Below, piece after piece: positions 19,303-28,567 of a stretch of 64,000 bases of DNA. Location: assembly GCF_900109285.1 (NCBI RefSeq), contig NZ_FNZQ01000001.1, forward strand, positions 959,001-1,023,000. Direction: 5' to 3'. This DNA comes from Jannaschia helgolandensis (lineage in GTDB: Bacteria > Pseudomonadota > Alphaproteobacteria > Rhodobacterales > Rhodobacteraceae). The stretch's first letter is position 1; every line of letters begins with the position of its first letter. Under the pieces are notes generated by a model, which was not told where the DNA came from, did not search any database, and saw only the letters and a list, made by a program, of their open reading frames with translations. Made by a program: the position numbers and the translations under genes.

Positions 19303-19460
19303 TTGACCCGACCATGTCCTTTAAGGCCAAGTAAGACAGCAAGCAGGATGACGACTGACGGGGCGAAGGTGGGGCATCTGATCCCCATACAGCTTATATG
19401 ACGCTCCATGTTGTCGGCACTGGTTCCAGGCAATTGATTGCTGATCGGTGAGTCCCGATC

Positions 19461-20969
19461 CTAGGCACCCGACACCAGTCTATAAGACAATGCTTCTGCG
19501 ATATGCACGCGCCGCACGAGTTCCGATCCATCGAGATCGGCAATCGTTCGTGCGACTTTCAGCACGCGGTGGTATCCGCGCGCCGACAGGCGGAAACGAT
19601 CGGTGGCTTTCAGCAGGATGTCCTGTCCTTCGGGATCGGTTGCGGCCACTTCCATCAAAAGGTCGCCCGACACGTCCGCGTTGACCGTGATTTCATCGCG
19701 ACCGGCGTAACGCGCAGCCTGAACATTGCGCGCGGCAGCGACGCGCAGGGCGACCTCTTTCGATGTATCGCCCGCGGGCGGCAGGGCCAGGTCCGAAACT
19801 TCAACCGCCGGTATTTCCAGTCTCAGATCGAAGCGGTCCATCAGGGGGCCACTGATCTTGCCCATGTAATCCTCGCCGCAATTGGGCGCACGGGAGCAGG
19901 CCAGTCCGGGGTCGAACAGCATTCCGCAGCGACAGGGATTGGCGGCGGCGACCAGAAGGAATCGGCAGGGATAGCGGACGTGGGCATTGGCGCGCGCGAT
20001 GGTGACTTCGCCCGTTTCGATCGGTTGACGCAGGGTTTCGAGGACGGCACGCGGAAACTCGGGAAACTCGTCCATGAATAGAACGCCGTTGTGCGCAAGG
20101 CTGATCTGACCCGGCCCGGCCCGTTTGCCGCCCCCTGCGATAGCCGCGACCGAGGCGGTATGATGCGGTTCCTGAAAGGGGCGTCTGTACAGGATGCCGC
20201 CTTCGTCCAGAGTTCCGGCCAGTGAATGGATCATCGAGGTTTCCAGCGACTCCATCGCCGAAAGCGGCGGCAAGAGGCCGGGGAGGCGCGCCGCCAGCAT
20301 CGATTTCCCAGCACCCGGAGGGCCGACCATGAACAGGTGGTGCCGTCCGGCAGCAGCAATTTCCAGCGCCCGCTTGGCGCGTTCCTGTCCCCGAACGTCG
20401 CGTAGGCAGGGGCCGCCGGAGGGAGTCGGGACGTGTCCTGCCGTCGCCTCCGGCAAGGGGGACGCACCGGTCAGATGGTCCATCAGGGCCTTGATCGAAG
20501 GCGCCGCATAGACCGCCGCCGCGCCAACCCAGGCTGCCTCGGGGCCGCATACTTCGGGACAGAACAGCACGGCATCCAGCGCGGCCGCCGTCATCGCCGC
20601 GGGCAAGGCGCCCGCTACGGCGATCAATCCGCCGTCCAGAGACATCTCACCGATACTGAGGGATCGGGCGACCTTGTCCAGCGGCACCAGTTCCAGCGCT
20701 GCCAGCACGGCCAGTGCAATCGGCAGGTCGAAATGCGCGCCCTCCTTTGGCACGTCGGCTGGGGACAGGTTGATGGTGACTTTCTTGGATGGCAGCGCGA
20801 TGCCAAGTTCCGACAGGGCGGTGCGGATGCGGTCCCTGGCCTCGGACACGGCCTTGTCGGGCAGACCGACGATCGAAAAGCCCGGCAAGCCCGGAGAGAC
20901 GGCGCACTGGACGTCAACGGGACGCGCCTCCAGCCCCTCGAAGGCGACCGTGGTGGTGCGTGCCAGCAT
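19461..20969 (-). CDS. comM: YifB/ComM family Mg-chelatase-like AAA+ ATPase
   Basis: The 502-aa protein has an N-terminal ChlI-like fold (FSIVGLPDKAVSEARDRIRTAL), a Walker A motif VGPPGAGKSMLAARLPG near residue 215 and Walker B NGVLFMDEFPEF. A Cys cluster with C-x-C-G and an arginine-finger region (DRFDLRLEIP) follow, then the C-terminal Mg-chelatase domain. ComM is a hexameric helicase promoting branch migration during natural transformation; YifB names the same family. The 158-bp gap to gshB on the other strand holds no gene that I can support. Confidence 0.92.
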   Translation of the reverse strand: MLARTTTVAFEGLEARPVDVQCAVSPGLPGFSIVGLPDKAVSEARDRIRTALSELGIALPSKKVTINLSPADVPKEGAHFDLPIALAVLAALELVPLDKVARSLSIGEMSLDGGLIAVAGALPAAMTAAALDAVLFCPEVCGPEAAWVGAAAVYAAPSIKALMDHLTGASPLPEATAGHVPTPSGGPCLRDVRGQERAKRALEIAAAGRHHLFMVGPPGAGKSMLAARLPGLLPPLSAMESLETSMIHSLAGTLDEGGILYRRPFQEPHHTASVAAIAGGGKRAGPGQISLAHNGVLFMDEFPEFPRAVLETLRQPIETGEVTIARANAHVRYPCRFLLVAAANPCRCGMLFDPGLACSRAPNCGEDYMGKISGPLMDRFDLRLEIPAVEVSDLALPPAGDTSKEVALRVAAARNVQAARYAGRDEITVNADVSGDLLMEVAATDPEGQDILLKATDRFRLSARGYHRVLKVARTIADLDGSELVRRVHIAEALSYRLVSGA

Positions 20970-21021
20970 GTCCGTTCCTCATCTTTGAGAAAAGGTTAAC
21001 GGGCGAGTGGTTTAAGAATGG

Positions 21022-21711
21022 TTAATGCGGTTTGGCCATCGGAAAAGGCGATGTCGGCAGGCCCATGTCATAATTTGTCAGCGTTCGATTCCGCGCCTCA
21101 CCCTCGGCCCGCCAGATCTGCAAGAGGTCATGGTTCAGATGCGCATCGACATAGGTCTGCACCAGGTCGGAGACCGGCAGGCCGTAACCTGCGATCCGCA
21201 TGGCGACCGGCGCGAAGAACGCGTCCGCGGCGGAATATACGCCGAACAGCCATGGACCATCTCCGGCTATACCCCGCGCGGCGGACCAGACCCTGTCCAG
21301 TCGCGAGAGGTCAGCCCGAACGCCGTCCGATGGAACAAAGTTTTCCCATTTCACACGCAGGTTCATCGGGCATGCCTCACGCAATGCGCTGAAGCCGCAA
21401 TGCATTTCCGCTACCAGTGACCGCGCCAGCGCACGGGCCTTCGGGTCGTCAGGCCAGAGGCCAGCCTCGGGGTGCCGCTCCGCCAGCCCTTCGGCTATGG
21501 CTATGGTGTCGGACCATTGCGCCCCATCCTGGGCGCGCGCCACGGGCACGGTGCGCGCAGGTGCCCAGTCTTCGAGAGTCGATATGAAGCTGCTGCAATA
21601 CATCTCGTTCATATGGACACGCACCGGCAGATCGAAAGCCGCAAACAGGAGCCAGCCGCGTAAGCTCCACGAAGAATAGGATCGGTCGCCGATCAAAAGG
21701 TCATAGGTCAT
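21022..21711 (-). CDS. Glutathione S-transferase family protein
   Basis: The 229-aa protein has a thioredoxin-like N-terminal half starting YDLLIGDRSYSSWSLRGWLL, where the Ser pair is the likely glutathione-activating position. A cis-Pro region (ARTVPVARAQDG) and an all-helical C-terminal half (FSALREACPMNLRVKW, DAFFAPVAMRIAGYGLPV) follow. This matches a group of proteobacterial GSTs of unknown substrate. It is a single gene 58 bp from the cobalamin pair on the same strand. Confidence 0.85.
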   Translation of the reverse strand: MTYDLLIGDRSYSSWSLRGWLLFAAFDLPVRVHMNEMYCSSFISTLEDWAPARTVPVARAQDGAQWSDTIAIAEGLAERHPEAGLWPDDPKARALARSLVAEMHCGFSALREACPMNLRVKWENFVPSDGVRADLSRLDRVWSAARGIAGDGPWLFGVYSAADAFFAPVAMRIAGYGLPVSDLVQTYVDAHLNHDLLQIWRAEGEARNRTLTNYDMGLPTSPFPMAKPH

Positions 21712-21769
21712 ATCGCTTGCCTAGCATCACCTTTTCAGTTCGGCATAACAGCAATCCCTGATGGCAGCA

Positions 21770-22336
21770 TCACGGTTTGTGATTGGCGGATATGGCCACC
21801 GGACCTGCCGGGGTCAGATTGATGCGTGTCAGGCTGAGATTATCGATCTTCTGCCTCAGGGCGTCGAACGGTCTCAGATCCGCCGCGCGCGCCCAGAGAG
21901 TCAGAATGACACCCATATGCGCGACGACAATAAGGTCACTTGGGTTCGTATCGGCGACCAGCCGGTTTATGGCCGTTTCGACACGGTGTGACAGGTCGTT
22001 CCAGGACTCGCCGCCCGGCGCGCTCGGGGTGCCGGGGGTATCGAAGAAACATCGCAGTTCGGGACTGTCTATCGCGTCGAAAGGCTGGTTGTCCCACGCG
22101 CCGTAATCGAACTCCCGCAAGGCCGGATCGTGCGGCAGGCGCGGCCTCTCGCCCAGAATTGCGGTCGCCGTATCAACGGCGCGGATCAAATCGCTGCTGA
22201 CAACAGGGGCCTGTGGCAAAGCTGCCGACAAGCGCGCCAATGCCGCAGTATCCGAAAGGTCGGCGGGCAGATCCGTCCAGCCGACCATTCTGCGGCTGTG
22301 GGTCGGCCCATGACGGATCAGCCAGAGCCGCGTCAT
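21770..22336 (-). CDS. Histidine phosphatase family protein, CobC-like
   Basis: The 188-aa protein opens MTRLWLIRHGPTH with the catalytic RHG motif. EFDYGAWDNQPF and the second His in VVAHMGVILTLWARA follow. Its start codon overlaps the stop of cobU as ATGA, so the pair is translationally coupled. That context supports alpha-ribazole phosphatase, the late step of cobalamin assembly in which the 5'-phosphate is removed from the lower-ligand nucleoside. A general phosphatase is the alternative. Confidence 0.85.
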   Translation of the reverse strand: MTRLWLIRHGPTHSRRMVGWTDLPADLSDTAALARLSAALPQAPVVSSDLIRAVDTATAILGERPRLPHDPALREFDYGAWDNQPFDAIDSPELRCFFDTPGTPSAPGGESWNDLSHRVETAINRLVADTNPSDLIVVAHMGVILTLWARAADLRPFDALRQKIDNLSLTRINLTPAGPVAISANHKP

Positions 22337-22836
22337 TTCAAACGCTGCGGCATGCCCGCCGTTACCAGCACCACCCGATCCAGGGCTGCGGCCAACCGCT
22401 GGTTCAGCGCGCCCTGATCCCTTTGGAATTGCCGCGCCATGGCATTGTCGGGCGTGATGCCTCCACCCACATCGTTCGATACGACTATGAAATGCGCTGG
22501 CGACGACTTCATGGCCGAGATCCATGCCTCGGTCGGCTCTTCCCAGCCCATACCGTCCAGCATCAGATTTGTGAGCCACATTGTTGCACAGTCAATGAGG
22601 ACGACCTCACCTCTCCGCCGGTCCGCGCAGACCCCGGGCAGATCCAGCGCTTCCTCGATCAACGACCATTCAGCCCCTCGTCGCGTAGCATGCAGTTCGA
22701 CTTTGGCGCGCATCTCTCCGTCCAGAACGCGTGCCGTAGCAACATAGACCGCGCGTCCCTCCAACTGCATGATTTCGGTTTCAGCCCAGTTTGATTTGCC
22801 GGATGCCGCGTGACCCAGAGCGAGCGTGGTGTTCAT
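22333..22836 (-). CDS. cobU: Adenosylcobinamide kinase / adenosylcobinamide-phosphate guanylyltransferase
   Basis: The 167-aa protein has a P-loop GHAASGKSNWAE right after the start, matching the CobU/CobP opening GGARSGKS. DCATMWLTNLM and FIVVSNDVGGGITPDNAMAR follow, the latter the conserved V-S-N-E-V-G region. It phosphorylates adenosylcobinamide and transfers GMP to it in the cytoplasm. ATG 22836 has CGGGAA upstream. The window also contains a B12-dependent ribonucleotide reductase, a consumer of the product. Confidence 0.92.
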   Translation of the reverse strand: MNTTLALGHAASGKSNWAETEIMQLEGRAVYVATARVLDGEMRAKVELHATRRGAEWSLIEEALDLPGVCADRRRGEVVLIDCATMWLTNLMLDGMGWEEPTEAWISAMKSSPAHFIVVSNDVGGGITPDNAMARQFQRDQGALNQRLAAALDRVVLVTAGMPQRLK

Positions 22837-22950
22837 GATTCCCGACACGTGATGGAACTTTCTGCCATGCAAAAGAGTATTTCACCCGGAGTTATTTTTC
22901 AGAAACCGGGTGTCCGGTTTGCGGCTATGTTATCCTCGGGGGATATTCAA

Positions 22951-23829
22951 ATGGCACTCGATTTCAACAGCGACACGTCCCTGTCCCGGCGCGCCATGAA
23001 GGCCGAGCTTCTGGATGCCGAGACGGAACTGCGCCTGGCTTACGCGTGGCGCGACGATCGTTGTGAGGCGAGCCTGCATCGCCTGATCACCGCCTATATG
23101 CGTCTTGCCATATCGATGGCATCTAAATTCCGCCGCTATGGCGCGCCTATGAACGATCTTATCCAAGAGGCTGGATTGGGCCTGATGAAAGCGGCCGAAA
23201 AGTTCGATCCCGATCGCGGTGTTCGATTTTCGACCTATGCCGTATGGTGGATCAAGGCGTCGATACAAGACTATGTCATGCGCAACTGGTCGATGGTTCG
23301 CACCGGATCGACCAGCAGTCAGAAATCGCTTTTCTTCAATCTGCGCCGCGTTCAGGCCCGGCTGGAGCGGGAGGCTGCCGCAGAGGGTATCGTTCTGGAC
23401 CGTCAGACGATGCGCGAAAGGATCGCGACCGATGTCGGTGTGCCCTTGCGCGATGTCGAGATGATGGAGGGTCGTCTCGGCGGTTCCGATTTCAGCCTGA
23501 ACGCGACCCAATCTTCGGACGAGGAAGGTCGCGAATGGATTGACGCACTGGAAGACGACAGCGCCCAGGCCGATGAGACCGTGGCCCTCAGGCATGACAA
23601 TGATATGCTTCGCGAATGGCTCTTGCTGGCCCTTTCGTCGCTGAACGATCGCGAACGGTTCATTGTCCGCGAACGCAAACTGCGGGAAGATCCCAGGACG
23701 CTGGAATCGCTCGGCAATGAATTGTCGTTGTCCAAGGAACGTGTCCGCCAACTGGAAGCGGCGGCTTTCGCGAAGATGCGTAAATCCCTTGAAGCGGAAA
23801 ATCAGGAGGTTCTCGGCTTCCTCGGGTAA
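22951..23829 (+). CDS. rpoH2: RNA polymerase sigma factor RpoH2-type (sigma-32 family)
   Basis: The 292-aa protein has sigma region 2 (KFDPDRGVRFSTYAVWWIKASI) and, directly after, the RpoH box as QKSLFFNLRR. Region 4 ends in LSLSKERVRQLEAAAFAKM. ATG 22951 follows TCGGGGGATATTC, a clear ribosome-binding site. In Rhodobacterales the second RpoH mainly serves the photo-oxidative and oxidative stress response; assignment to RpoH2 rather than RpoH1 rests on overall similarity as I recall it. It is divergent from cobU. Confidence 0.88.
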   Translation: MALDFNSDTSLSRRAMKAELLDAETELRLAYAWRDDRCEASLHRLITAYMRLAISMASKFRRYGAPMNDLIQEAGLGLMKAAEKFDPDRGVRFSTYAVWWIKASIQDYVMRNWSMVRTGSTSSQKSLFFNLRRVQARLEREAAAEGIVLDRQTMRERIATDVGVPLRDVEMMEGRLGGSDFSLNATQSSDEEGREWIDALEDDSAQADETVALRHDNDMLREWLLLALSSLNDRERFIVRERKLREDPRTLESLGNELSLSKERVRQLEAAAFAKMRKSLEAENQEVLGFLG

Positions 23830-24166
23830 GACGCGATTTGTGTCCGACGCTTGCTACGGCGGCCGGGGCGCAGACATTGCCGCCGGTCGGTATCTGGATT
23901 TTGGGCACAGATTTCTACAATCCGGTGCCTCTCATCATGCAGACGCGTTTCAGTGCGCACCCCCAATCGTTTCGAACACCTGACCGGCAATGCCCGAACC
24001 GACCGGGCCGGAGCTGCATGTCATTTCGATGATGCGGTATAAGGCAGCAATACCCGGCGCAGCAGCATCACCCTACAGACAATGGCGTCCCAGCTACGAT
24101 CCCAGCGTGGCCTTCCGCTGGCGACGGGCCTGTCCTAGACAGGGTGGAATTCAGGGAAGGCGCGAT
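23830..24166. other. 337-bp gap between rpoH2 and coaBC
   Basis: No gene can be supported here. Short plus-strand frames have no ribosome-binding site. On the minus strand a short stretch ending at about 23960 reads protein-like (VGSGIAGQVFETIGGAH then stop), but an upstream stop and the lack of a good start argue against a complete gene. It may be decayed coding sequence plus the coaBC promoter. Confidence 0.4.
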
Positions 24167-25360
24167 ATGCTGACGGACAAGAAAATCCTGCTCATCATCG
24201 GCGGCGGCATCGCGGCCTTTCGGTCGCTCGACCTGATGCGCAGACTGCGCGAGCGGGGGGCATCCGTCACACCGGTTCTGACACCGGCAGCGGAACATTT
24301 CGTCACGCCGCTTTCGGTCTCGGCTCTCGCGGCTTCGAAAGTCTACCGCGATCTGTTCGATCTGACCGACGAGGCCGAGATGGGCCACATCGAACTCAGC
24401 CGCGCCGCCGATCTTATTGTTGTCTGCCCCGCCACGGCCAACCTGATGGCCCGGATGGCGCAGGGCCTTGCCAACGATTTGGCGACGACCCTTCTGCTGG
24501 CAACCGACACGCCGGTGATGATCGTTCCCGCGATGAATGTCCGCATGTGGCAGCATCCGGCAACGCAGCGCAATCTGGCGACCCTGACAGGAGACGGCAT
24601 CGCGGTCGTCGGTCCGGTCAACGGCGCGATGGCCTGCGGTGAGTTCGGCCCCGGCCGTCTGACGGAAGTGCCGGATATCATCGGTGCGATTGATGCGCAT
24701 TTCAGCGACGGGCCGCTGAAGGGCAGGCATGCCCTTGTTACATCCGGCCCGACGCATGAACCCATCGACCCGGTGCGCTACATCGCCAACCGGTCATCAG
24801 GCACCCAGGGAACGGCCATCGCCGCAGCCCTGCGCGATTTGGGGGCGCGGGTTACATTTGTCACCGGTCCCGCCGACACATCGCCGCCCGCCGGAATCGA
24901 TGTCGTGCAGGTCGAAACGGCGCAGCAGATGCTGAATGCCGTCACTGCTGCCCTGCCGGCCGACGTCGCGGTCATGGCCGCCGCGGTTGCCGATTGGCGG
25001 GTTGAGAATGCCGGAGACCGCAAGATGAAAAAGGACGGCAGCGCGACTGCCCCGGCGCTGACCTTCGCCGAAAATCCCGACATTCTGGCGACGGTATCCA
25101 AGGCTGCGACCCGCCCGAAGCTGGTCGTCGGATTTGCCGCAGAAACCGACGACGTAATTGCCAATGCGACCGCCAAGCGCCTGCGCAAAGGCTGCGACTG
25201 GATCGTCGCCAACGACGTCTCTCCCGGCACCGGCATCATGGGCGGCACCGAAAATGCCGTGACCCTGATTACTGACACTGGTGCCGAAGACTGGCCCCGA
25301 CTGACCAAAACCGAAACCGCGCGCCGGTTGGCGGACCGCATCGCTCGGCACCTGACATGA
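24167..25360 (+). CDS. coaBC: Phosphopantothenoylcysteine decarboxylase / phosphopantothenate-cysteine ligase
   Basis: The 397-aa bifunctional protein catalyses two steps of coenzyme A synthesis. The N-terminal CoaC flavoprotein starts KKILLIIGGGIAAFRSLDL and contains VPAMNVRMWQHPA and the substrate-clamp Cys in NGAMACGEFGPGRL. The C-terminal CoaB part begins ALVTSGPTHEPIDPVRYIAN and contains RKMKKDG. Start ATG 24167 has GGAAGGCG upstream. The gene overlaps dut by 4 bp, a linkage common in proteobacteria. Confidence 0.95.
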   Translation: MLTDKKILLIIGGGIAAFRSLDLMRRLRERGASVTPVLTPAAEHFVTPLSVSALAASKVYRDLFDLTDEAEMGHIELSRAADLIVVCPATANLMARMAQGLANDLATTLLLATDTPVMIVPAMNVRMWQHPATQRNLATLTGDGIAVVGPVNGAMACGEFGPGRLTEVPDIIGAIDAHFSDGPLKGRHALVTSGPTHEPIDPVRYIANRSSGTQGTAIAAALRDLGARVTFVTGPADTSPPAGIDVVQVETAQQMLNAVTAALPADVAVMAAAVADWRVENAGDRKMKKDGSATAPALTFAENPDILATVSKAATRPKLVVGFAAETDDVIANATAKRLRKGCDWIVANDVSPGTGIMGGTENAVTLITDTGAEDWPRLTKTETARRLADRIARHLT

Positions 25361-25809
25361 GCGTTCAGATCCACGTCACCCGCACGGACGGCTCGGACCC
25401 CGATCTGCCCCTGCCCAGCTATGAGACGCCGGGGGCTGCCGGTGCGGACCTGCGCGCCGATACGGGAGGACAGACGATCACGCTTTCGCCCGGTGGTCGG
25501 TCGCTGATCGGCACCGGCCTGCAGGTCGCAATCCCCAAGGGATTCGAGATGCAGATCCGTCCCCGATCCGGCCTTGCCCTCAAACACGGAGTTACGCTGG
25601 CTAACGCTCCGGGCACGGTCGACAGCGATTACAGAGGGCCGTTGGGCGTGATCCTGATCAATCTGGGCGATGCCCCGTTCGATGTGACGCACGGTATGCG
25701 GATCGCACAGGCGGTGGTCGCTCCGGTGGTGCAGGCGCGCTATGATCTTGCGCCCGAACTGGATCGCACGAACCGCGGGAGCAATGGCTTCGGGTCAACC
25801 GGGACATGA
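25357..25809 (+). CDS. dut: dUTP diphosphatase
   Basis: The 150-aa trimeric dUTPase hydrolyses dUTP to dUMP. Its motifs are in order: PGAAGADLRAD (motif 1), RPRSGLALKHGV (motif 2), GTVDSDYRGPLGVILIN (motif 3), GMRIAQAVV (motif 4) and the C-terminal Gly-rich arm RGSNGFGSTG. It overlaps coaBC upstream and the moeB-like gene downstream by ATGA, so the three genes form a tightly coupled operon. Confidence 0.96.
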   Translation: MSVQIHVTRTDGSDPDLPLPSYETPGAAGADLRADTGGQTITLSPGGRSLIGTGLQVAIPKGFEMQIRPRSGLALKHGVTLANAPGTVDSDYRGPLGVILINLGDAPFDVTHGMRIAQAVVAPVVQARYDLAPELDRTNRGSNGFGSTGT

Positions 25810-26858
25810 CGCTGGTCCTGATCCTCGGGGCCGTGATCTGGGGGCTTGGCATGGTGATGAAGACGCCCGTCAAGGCGCGTTTTCTGATGCTTGGGCTGCT
25901 TTATGTGGCGGTCCTGTTTGCTCACTTGATCCTGCCTGACGGTCATCCCTTGCGTCAGATGCTGGGGGGCGGGTTGGGGTCCTGGCTGGTTCTGGGTGGT
26001 CTCGTCGCGCTGATCGCAGTGTATCGCGCCGGATTGACCCGCATGCGCGCCCGCGCACGGGTGCTCGAGGCAGATCGGGCCGACGACACCGCCAGTCGGA
26101 CAGGCCCCTTCAGCGATGACGAACTGGAACGCTATGCGCGCCACATCGTCCTGCGCGAGGTCGGTGGTCCCGGCCAGAAGCGCCTGAAGGACGCAAAGGT
26201 TCTGGTGGTCGGGGCCGGGGGCCTTGGCGCGCCGGTTCTTCTGTATCTTGGGGCGGCGGGCGTCGGGACGATTGGGGTGATCGACGATGACACCGTCTCC
26301 ACCTCGAACCTGCAACGGCAGATCATCCATGCCGATGCCGATTTCGGCAGTCCCAAGGTCCACAGTGCAGCCAAGCGCATCCGGGCGATCAATCCGCATG
26401 TCTCGGTGCGCGCCTACAATCAGCGCCTGACGCCCGAAATCGCGCCCGAAATTTTCGCTGACTACGACCTGGTCGTTGATGGCACGGACACGTTTGCCAC
26501 CCGCCAGATGGTGAATGACGCTGCTGTAGCTGCCAGCAAGCCTTTGATAGCAGGGGCGATCACCCAGTGGGAAGGACAGGTTACAATCTATGATCCCGCC
26601 GCCGGTGCGCCCTGCCTGACTTGTCTTTTTCCCAAGGCCCCTGCCGCCGGACTCGCGCCGTCCTGTGCCGAAGCGGGGGTAATCGGCGCGCTTCCCGGCA
26701 TCATCGGATCGATCATGGCGCTGGAAACGATCAAGGAAATCACCGGTGCCGGCACTACGCTGCGTGGAATTCTGCTGCTTTGGGACGGGCTGGACGCGGA
26801 CGCTCGGCGTATTTCGGTCGCCAAACGACCGGATTGCCCCACCTGCGGCAGTATCTGA
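25806..26858 (+). CDS. moeB: Membrane-anchored ThiF/MoeB-type E1-like adenylyltransferase
   Basis: The 350-aa protein joins an N-terminal region with about two to three membrane helices (residues 1-75) to a complete E1-like domain. That domain starts [20 protein letters not shown] and has the ATP-binding loop [19 protein letters not shown]. The adenylation motif is NLQRQIIH, and Zn-binding Cys pairs are CLTC and CPTC. Such enzymes adenylate the C-terminal Gly-Gly of MoaD or ThiS for sulfur transfer. The membrane anchor is unusual against E. coli MoeB but I recall it in Rhodobacterales homologues. It overlaps dut by 4 bp. Confidence 0.85.
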   Translation: MTLVLILGAVIWGLGMVMKTPVKARFLMLGLLYVAVLFAHLILPDGHPLRQMLGGGLGSWLVLGGLVALIAVYRAGLTRMRARARVLEADRADDTASRTGPFSDDELERYARHIVLREVGGPGQKRLKDAKVLVVGAGGLGAPVLLYLGAAGVGTIGVIDDDTVSTSNLQRQIIHADADFGSPKVHSAAKRIRAINPHVSVRAYNQRLTPEIAPEIFADYDLVVDGTDTFATRQMVNDAAVAASKPLIAGAITQWEGQVTIYDPAAGAPCLTCLFPKAPAAGLAPSCAEAGVIGALPGIIGSIMALETIKEITGAGTTLRGILLLWDGLDADARRISVAKRPDCPTCGSI

Positions 26859-26928
26859 GCTCTTGGTTCCGCGGCGCCCGTACTGCATCATCGCAGCGCA
26901 CCTTGTCCTAATCCCAGGAGGATTCCCC

Positions 26929-27714
26929 ATGAAAACCCTCGCTGTTCTTGCCGCCCTGGCCGTTGCCTCCCCTGCGCTGGCTGACGGGCATCTGCCCGAT
27001 CTGGGCGGACGCACCGTCGCGATCGCGACCGAAGATGCCTATCCTCCGTTGCAGTTCAAGGACCCCGCGTCCGGGGATGCCATCGGCTGGGAATACGATG
27101 CGATGGCGGAAATCGCAGAACGCCTCAATTTTACGCCCGACTACGAAAAAATCAGTTGGGACGCGATGATCCCCGCCGTATCCGAAGGTCAGATGGACAT
27201 GGGTATGACGGGCATCACGATCCGCGACGATCGCAAGGAGACCGTCGATTTTTCCGATCCCTACATGCGATCCGAGATGGTGATGATGGTCCGCGGCGAC
27301 GAGGACCGGTTCGCCGATGCCGCCGGATTCGCCGCCGATGAAGATCTTTTGATGGCCGCACAGCCGGGCACGACTCCGTTCTACGTCGGTGTCTATGACG
27401 TGCTCGACGGCGACGAGGCGAATACCCGCATCAAACTGTTCGAGACTTTCGGCGCAACGGTTCAGGCCCTGCGTGCGGGCGATGTTGATCTGGTGCTGAC
27501 GGATGGCACTGCCGGGAACGGTTATGTCGCTGCGTCGGACGGCGGGTTGAAGATCGTCGGCGAGACTCTGGGGACCGAGGATTTCGGCTTCATCTTCCCC
27601 AAGGGTTCGGATCTCGTCGAACCGATGAACGCAGCCATTGCGGACATGAAGGCGGATGGAACCATCGAGGCGCTGAACAGGAAATGGTTCCTCGATTTCA
27701 AGCTGGGCGAATGA
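26929..27714 (+). CDS. Amino-acid ABC transporter, family 3 substrate-binding protein
   Basis: The 261-aa protein has a signal peptide ([18 protein letters not shown]) and the SBP_bac_3 fold: [16 protein letters not shown] near the mature N-terminus, [16 protein letters not shown], and [21 protein letters not shown]. It binds a polar amino acid or related compound in the periplasm. Start ATG 26929 is behind AGGAGG. The permease gene follows 45 bp downstream, but no ATPase gene of this system is adjacent. Confidence 0.9.
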   Translation: MKTLAVLAALAVASPALADGHLPDLGGRTVAIATEDAYPPLQFKDPASGDAIGWEYDAMAEIAERLNFTPDYEKISWDAMIPAVSEGQMDMGMTGITIRDDRKETVDFSDPYMRSEMVMMVRGDEDRFADAAGFAADEDLLMAAQPGTTPFYVGVYDVLDGDEANTRIKLFETFGATVQALRAGDVDLVLTDGTAGNGYVAASDGGLKIVGETLGTEDFGFIFPKGSDLVEPMNAAIADMKADGTIEALNRKWFLDFKLGE

Positions 27715-27759
27715 CGGGTTTGTCTCGAAACCCACCGCAAACTCCGTTGTAGCAGGCTT

Positions 27760-28542
27760 TTGCGCGCGCGCCCTGACCCTGACCGCGATTTTCCGTGGTG
27801 GCTTCTGGCCGTGGTTGTCCTGCTCGGGGCAGCCTATGTCATGGTATTGACGGACGATGCGACGCGGCAGGTTCTGCTGACCTTGCGCAAAGGCATCTGG
27901 ATCACGATCCTCGTAACCGTTACCGGGTTTTCCGCAGCATCGCTGGTTGGTCTGGGGCTTGCCCTGATGTTGCTATCCGGGTCGTTGGTCGCGCGGCAGG
28001 CCGCGCGCTTTTATGTTGAGATCATTCGCGGAATCCCGATCCTGGTGATGTTGCTCTATGTCGCGTTCGTGCTGGCACCCGGATTGGTCGCATTGTGGAA
28101 CTGGATGGGCCTGCCAGATGCGCGAACGCGGGATTTTCCGCTACTCTGGCGCGCGGTTCTGGCGCTTGTGATTGCCTATTCCGCATTCATTGCCGAGGTT
28201 TTTCGCGCCGGGCTGCAATCGGTCGACAAAGGTCAGATCGAGGCCGCCAGAGCATTGGGCCTGAAAAGGTTTCGCGTCTTTCGCCATATCGTGCTGCCGC
28301 AGGCGATCCGTACGATCCTGCCGCCTCTGGGCAACGACTTCGTGGCAATGGTCAAGGATTCGTCGCTGGTGTCGGTGGTCGGCGTTCTTGACATCGCGCA
28401 GCTGGGAAAGCTGACGGCCGCAGGAAACTTTCGATATTTCGAGACCTACAATGTCGTTGCGCTGATCTATCTGACGATGACGATCCTGTTGTCGCTCGGA
28501 TTGCGCAAACTGGAGCGGAAGCTAGGCAAAGTCCATAAATAG
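27760..28542 (+). CDS. Amino-acid ABC transporter permease
   Basis: The 260-aa inner-membrane protein belongs to the HisM/GlnP permease group. It has about five membrane helices and the EAA loop AFIAEVFRAGLQSVDKGQIEAARALG with KDSSLVSVVG after it. The start is TTG 27760 with AGCAGG just upstream; no ATG or GTG in frame lies nearby. It pairs with the binding protein upstream. The next gene is convergent, 25 bp away, so the ATP-binding subunit must be encoded elsewhere or shared. Confidence 0.88.
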   Translation: MRARPDPDRDFPWWLLAVVVLLGAAYVMVLTDDATRQVLLTLRKGIWITILVTVTGFSAASLVGLGLALMLLSGSLVARQAARFYVEIIRGIPILVMLLYVAFVLAPGLVALWNWMGLPDARTRDFPLLWRAVLALVIAYSAFIAEVFRAGLQSVDKGQIEAARALGLKRFRVFRHIVLPQAIRTILPPLGNDFVAMVKDSSLVSVVGVLDIAQLGKLTAAGNFRYFETYNVVALIYLTMTILLSLGLRKLERKLGKVHK

Positions 28543-28567
28543 AGGTCGGTCCTTGTGACACTGACTA

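Noticed and set aside
22840-22950. GGAAC at 22854-22858 upstream of rpoH2 as an EcfG promoter
   Set aside because: No CGTT occurs 16-17 bp downstream, so the pattern is not met.
23830-24166. Small minus-strand gene ending VGSGIAGQVFETIGGAH
   Set aside because: An in-frame stop lies about 40 codons upstream and no good start with a ribosome-binding site is found.
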